Origin: XN24 sp035514535
Lineage (GTDB): Bacteria; Pseudomonadota; Gammaproteobacteria; Steroidobacterales; XN24
DNA: 7,195 nt
NCBI GenBank assembly: GCA_035514535.1
Contig: DATKAZ010000063.1
Location: 1 to 7,195, forward strand
Reading direction: 5' to 3'
Part shown: piece by piece, positions 6,485 through 7,195 of the stretch
How positions within the stretch are numbered: position 1 is the first letter of the stretch
Layout: every line of letters starts with the position of its first letter
The notes under the pieces: generated by a model
Database searches by the model: none
The model's input: the letters and a program-made list of their open reading frames with translations, nothing else
Told to the model about the DNA's origin: nothing
Made by a program: the position numbers and the translations under genes

Positions 6485-6904
6485 CCGGGCGCCGCATTCC
6501 TCGGACAATACGCCGCCGAATGCGTCCACGCGGTGGTTCATCTCGGGCGCCGACACCAGATTGAAGGCGCTGCCGGCGGCGCCCTGGCACGGATCCCAGG
6601 CGCCGAACACGAGCCGCGCGATGCGGGCGTGCGCGATCGCCGCGGCGCACATCGGACAGGGTTCGAGCGTCACGTACAGCGTCGTGCCGGCGAGACGGTA
6701 GTCGCCGACTTTCTGCGCGGCGTTGCGCATCGCCAGGATTTCCGCATGCGCCGTCGGATCGCGCAGCGCCACCGGCTGGTTCCAGCCCGCACCCAGCAGC
6801 TGGTCGTCGCGAACAACGAGCGCCCCGACCGGAACTTCGCCCTCGGCCTCGGCGCGCAACGCCAGCTCGAGCGCGCGGCGCATCCATTCCTCGTCGCGGC
6901 TCAC
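6455..6904 (-). CDS. tadA: tRNA(adenine34) deaminase TadA
   Basis: TadA converts adenine 34 to inosine in the anticodon of tRNA-Arg(ACG), allowing reading of CGU, CGC and CGA. From the GTG at 6904 the protein has 149 residues. The catalytic zinc site is complete: His53 and the proton-shuttle Glu55 in TAHAEI, then Cys83 and Cys86 in TLEPCPMC. EVPVGALVV (23-31), NLVSAPEMNHRV and the C-terminal ECGARLKRFF also match the family. An open frame continues upstream to 7063, but that would overlap the HPF-like gene. The homologous region begins at SRDEEWMRRALELA, so the GTG is preferred. The GTG overlaps the TGA of a small upstream ORF (GTGA), and no Shine-Dalgarno immediately precedes it. Initiation therefore looks coupled. 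The 3' end overlaps mltF by 30 bases. Confidence 0.94.
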   Translation of the reverse strand: MSRDEEWMRRALELALRAEAEGEVPVGALVVRDDQLLGAGWNQPVALRDPTAHAEILAMRNAAQKVGDYRLAGTTLYVTLEPCPMCAAAIAHARIARLVFGAWDPCQGAAGSAFNLVSAPEMNHRVDAFGGVLSEECGARLKRFFAARR

Positions 6905-6990
6905 GCCGGCGGCCGCTCGATACCGGGTCGCATCAATAGTGCCTCCAGATCGCAAGGTGGCGCCGGTGGTATTTCCGTGGTGTCGCTCAT
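6901..6990 (-). CDS. Possible 29-residue small ORF bridging the HPF-like gene and tadA
   Basis: The ORF encodes a 29-residue peptide that begins MSDTTEIPPAPP and ends IERPPA. I do not recognise it. Its ATG overlaps the stop of the HPF-like gene (ATGA at 6990-6987) and its TGA overlaps the tadA GTG (GTGA at 6904-6901). It therefore exactly fills the gap between two real genes. Third codon positions are about 66% G/C by my count, and it contains ATA, CTA, TTG and CCT, codons that look uncommon in its neighbours. The peptide is Pro-rich with no signal peptide or membrane segment. It may be a true small protein, a coupling device for tadA, or chance reading of a 5' untranslated spacer. The shorter internal start at 6933 is better supported by a Shine-Dalgarno. 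Confidence 0.35.
   Translation of the reverse strand: MSDTTEIPPAPPCDLEALLMRPGIERPPA
6942..6946 (-). promoter_or_regulatory. Strong Shine-Dalgarno inside the pre-tadA spacer, serving a 10-codon mini-ORF
   Basis: On the minus strand GGAGG is followed, after eight bases, by ATG at 6933. That ATG opens a 10-residue ORF, MRPGIERPPA, in the same frame as the 29-residue ORF. Its TGA overlaps the tadA GTG. GGAGG is 37 bases from the tadA GTG, too far to serve it directly. Termination-reinitiation from the mini-ORF is the simplest route to translate tadA from this site. This is inferred from sequence alone. Confidence 0.45.
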
Positions 6991-7195
6991 CGTTCGTCGG
7001 GGAGGTCCCGAACAGGACTGATTGGGTTTCCGGATTGACTGTGTTTGGCGCGCAGGCGTCCAAAGGTGCTCTCGATCAAGCGGGTCAACTTGTCCGCAGC
7101 ACCTTCGACCGCCTGGCTGCTGGTCGCCGCACGGTGCGTAACTGCGATCGGCTGCAGGCCTTCGAGGCGGGCTTCCATCAGGCAACGCATGTCGC
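6987..7195 (-). CDS. HPF/RaiA family ribosome-associated protein, C-terminal part (runs off right edge)
   Basis: The visible frame enters from the right edge and ends at TGA 6989-6987. The visible protein begins (..D)MRCLMEARLEGLQPIAVTHRAATSSQAVEGAADKL and continues LTRLIESTFGRLRAKHSQ. The pattern of MEARL-G-QPIAVTH-A followed by a helix of A-KL-R-I-ST-GRLR fits my recollection of the C-terminal half of small HPF/RaiA (sigma-54 modulation, Y-family) proteins. These bind the ribosomal decoding region and promote hibernation in slow growth. The ATG at 7190 is almost certainly internal, because the N-terminal beta strands of the fold are missing and must lie beyond the window. The stop overlaps the ATG of the small ORF before tadA, so co-transcription with tadA is likely. 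The family assignment rests on partial sequence only. Confidence 0.7.
   Translation of the reverse strand, partial: DMRCLMEARLEGLQPIAVTHRAATSSQAVEGAADKLTRLIESTFGRLRAKHSQSGNPISPVRDLPDER

Noticed and set aside
6992..7013. Imperfect inverted repeat GTTC...GAAC with GGG/CCC inside, near the end of the HPF-like gene
   Set aside because: It has a three-base bulge and no T-tract, and it lies inside coding sequence; not enough to call a terminator or a regulatory hairpin.
6905..7063. Extended N-terminus of TadA from an ATG at 7063
   Set aside because: It would overlap the HPF-like gene in another frame, adds 53 residues of low-complexity sequence absent from TadA, and the family homology starts right after the GTG at 6904.

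Overview
The window is ordinary housekeeping chromosome from a GC-rich proteobacterium. MltF, the block tRNA-Ser / 4.5S RNA / dnaX / ybaB / recR and the orn-rsgA neighbourhood all point to Gammaproteobacteria, perhaps a Xanthomonadales-, Nevskiales- or Steroidobacteraceae-like lineage. The order-level placement is inference. I see no mobile element, CRISPR array, phage gene or integrase, and no clearly new multi-gene system. Gene packing is extremely tight: no gap longer than about 60 bases, several stop/start overlaps and two convergent 3' overlaps.

Layout. Positions 1-48 (minus) hold the first 16 codons of oligoribonuclease (orn). Divergent from it run an M48/Ste24-type membrane metalloprotease (96-1343) and rsgA (1340-2275), joined by a GTGA overlap. 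They meet tail to tail with a minus-strand block which, in transcription order, is tRNA-Ser(CGA) (5028-4937), SRP 4.5S RNA (4930-4819), dnaX (4767-3211), ybaB (3201-2878) and recR (2864-2265). mltF (5087-6484, plus) diverges from the tRNA. It converges on a second minus-strand cluster: an HPF/RaiA-like gene entering from the right edge (7195-6987), a possible 29-residue small ORF (6990-6901) and tadA (6904-6455).

How the genes relate. Most serve translation, RNA and DNA maintenance: ribosome maturation (RsgA), tRNA wobble editing (TadA), a serine tRNA, protein targeting RNA, ribosome hibernation (HPF-like), small-RNA turnover (Orn), the polymerase III clamp loader (DnaX) and recombinational repair (RecR with YbaB). 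MltF and the M48 protease act at the envelope.

Points worth a second look: MltF has Asp where the family catalytic Glu is expected. An HPF-like gene, a small ORF and tadA are linked by two successive 4-base stop/start overlaps, with a strong internal Shine-Dalgarno in the small ORF. The tRNA-Ser and 4.5S RNA lie six bases apart upstream of dnaX. dnaX lacks any visible frameshift slippery site.
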